NCBI GenBank assembly: GCA_025656895.1
Contig: JAHXHF010000122.1
Location: 1 to 8,017, forward strand
Length of the DNA: 8,017 nt
From: a gamma proteobacterium symbiont of Bathyaustriella thionipta
GTDB taxonomy: Bacteria > Pseudomonadota > Gammaproteobacteria > Chromatiales > Chromatiaceae
Reading direction: 5' to 3'
The notes under the pieces are model-generated. The model was not told the origin of the DNA and did not search any database. It saw only the letters and a program-made list of their open reading frames with translations. Position numbers and translations under genes: made by a program. Positions 7,338 to 8,017 of the stretch are shown here, piece after piece (the first letter of the stretch is position 1; every line of letters starts with the position of its first letter).

Positions 7338-7895
7338 CTAGAAGAAACTTTCACCAACCGTAATAATATCACCCGGCGTCACAGAATGGTTCAATCCCAC
7401 ATCTTTCACGGTATCCGGATCTTCTTCACTGGCTAATGAAATTTTGCTTTCTGAGGCCCGCTCGGTAAAACCACCAGCCAGGGCAATAACCTTTTGCACC
7501 GTCAGGCCTTCCTGATAGGGATAACCGCCCGGGTTATTAACCTCTCCACGTACATACAGCAAGCGATAGGAGGAAATAGAAACCGAAACCCGGGGATTGA
7601 CAAGATAACCATCAGCCAGTAATTCGGTCAGTTTTTTTTCCAGTTGGCGGGCATTAAGACCCACAACCTTGACTACGCCCAGTAAAGGGAAAGCAATATT
7701 GCCATCGGCACTGACACGGAGATCTTCAACGCTTAAATCATCTTCACCGAAAACTTTTACCGTTAATTTATCTTGCGCGGATATACGATAATCGCCGGCC
7801 GCCACCTGCACAGAAAGCAGGCAGAGAGCCAGTAGCAGCGTCATTAAAACAGATTTATTCACGAGCGTATTACAAGGCAACCAATAAGTAATCAA
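7338..7895 (-). CDS. Short Wza/GumB-type polysaccharide export protein (Poly_export + one SLBB domain)
   Basis: The protein begins with a hydrophobic signal peptide (residues about 18-34, ending VAA before GDYRIS). It continues with a Poly_export domain at about 35-107 (GDYRISAQDKLTVKVFGEDD, then DGNIAFPLLG) and one SLBB domain at about 110-180 (VRGEVNNPGGYPYQEGLT). It ends in SFF. At 185 residues it is far shorter than Wza (about 380) and nearer GumB (about 210). It lacks extra SLBB repeats and the C-terminal amphipathic helix that forms Wza's outer-membrane pore, and no convincing lipobox is visible. It is the expected partner of the co-polymerase encoded downstream. The start is uncertain. 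TTG at 7895 has GGAG four bases upstream; GTG at 7862 gives a more typical signal peptide (MNKSVLM); ATG at 7844 is also possible. Neither later start has a visible Shine-Dalgarno. The mature protein is the same in every case. Confidence 0.92.
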   Translation of the reverse strand: MITYWLPCNTLVNKSVLMTLLLALCLLSVQVAAGDYRISAQDKLTVKVFGEDDLSVEDLRVSADGNIAFPLLGVVKVVGLNARQLEKKLTELLADGYLVNPRVSVSISSYRLLYVRGEVNNPGGYPYQEGLTVQKVIALAGGFTERASESKISLASEEDPDTVKDVGLNHSVTPGDIITVGESFF

Positions 7896-7946
7896 GAAAC
7901 TCCGGGGCTGTATTGCCAGCTTAAAGAATTTCCTGATTACCCCTAA

Positions 7947-7963
7947 GGCTCAGCTACTGAGCC
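7947..7963. promoter_or_regulatory. Perfect 7-bp inverted repeat, possible operator or leader hairpin
   Basis: GGCTCAG (7947-7953) and CTGAGCC (7961-7957 read back; bases 7957-7963) flank a 3-base centre CTA. It lies between the minus-strand export gene and the apparent plus-strand start at 8010. With no T-run on either side it is not a typical terminator. A dimeric regulator binding site or a tight RNA hairpin in the leader of either gene are both possible. Confidence 0.45.
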
Positions 7964-7970
7964 ACCACCT

Positions 7971-8002
7971 GTAGGATAATACTCCTATCAACTTGATGGG
8001 AG
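7971..8002 (+). promoter_or_regulatory. Two competing hairpins that would mask the plus-strand ribosome binding site
   Basis: CTCCTATCAA (7982-7991) pairs with TTGATGGGAG (7993-8002) through all ten positions, nine Watson-Crick and one G-T wobble, around a central C at 7992. The right arm contains GGGAG (7998-8002), the apparent Shine-Dalgarno for the ATG at 8010, so in plus-strand RNA the site would be sequestered. The left arm can instead pair upstream: GTAGGA (7971-7976) with TCCTAT (7983-7988), loop TAATAC. The two folds exclude each other. As DNA the same symmetry could be an operator serving both divergent genes. The pairing is directly visible; function is inferred. Confidence 0.45.
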
Positions 8003-8009
8003 AAAGAAA

Positions 8010-8017
8010 ATGGCTAA
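8010..8017 (+). CDS. Probable start of a divergent plus-strand gene (first codons only)
   Basis: The last eight bases read ATGGCTAA, giving Met-Ala followed by the first two bases of an AAN codon (Lys or Asn). A strong Shine-Dalgarno, GGGAG at 7998-8002, lies seven bases upstream, and the spacer AAAGAAA is A-rich as is common for genuine starts. The product cannot be identified. If real, it is divergent from the export gene, with 114 bases between the two starts for shared regulation. Chance occurrence of this combination is possible. Confidence 0.45.

Noticed and set aside
7896..8017. A cyclic-di-GMP riboswitch in the leader beside the export gene
   Set aside because: The conserved GEMM core and tetraloop-receptor elements are absent. 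Only simple hairpins are present.

Overview
The window looks like chromosomal DNA from a gammaproteobacterium. The evidence is a full-length HrpA helicase of the enterobacterial type, a two-SEC-C YchJ protein and a DUF938 methyltransferase. Codon use is moderate in GC with no strong bias. I cannot place it to genus; a methanotroph-like or other environmental gammaproteobacterium is only a guess.

All the complete genes lie on the minus strand, so they are transcribed from right to left. From the right edge: (a) 7896-8017, a leader or divergent intergenic region rich in inverted repeats, ending in what looks like the start of a plus-strand gene at 8010; (b) 7338-7895, a short Wza/GumB-type polysaccharide export protein; (c) 7187-7337, a 151-base gap holding a perfect 7-bp hairpin; (d) 4931-7186, a Wzc/GumC-type chain-length regulator fused to a bacterial tyrosine kinase with a C-terminal tyrosine cluster; (e) a 44-base gap with a terminator-like hairpin; (f) 999-4886, hrpA with a TTG start; (g) 462-953, ychJ; (h) 465 to the left edge, a DUF938 SAM-dependent methyltransferase whose ATG overlaps the ychJ stop as ATGA.

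Functionally there are two modules. The export protein and the tyrosine kinase form the envelope-spanning core of a Wzy-type exopolysaccharide export machine: periplasmic/outer-membrane export component plus inner-membrane co-polymerase. No glycosyltransferase, Wzx or Wzy is in view. The second module, hrpA-ychJ-methyltransferase, is probably co-transcribed and has no evident link to polysaccharide.

Two points deserve a second look. The methyltransferase stops resembling its family near residue 127, and the last ~84 bases begin with an IS-like tip, which suggests an interrupted gene. The right edge carries a near-perfect 21-base palindrome that would bury the Shine-Dalgarno of the plus-strand gene, next to a competing upstream hairpin. 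That arrangement is typical of a cis-regulatory switch or an operator. I see no CRISPR array, tRNA, rRNA or clear novel system.
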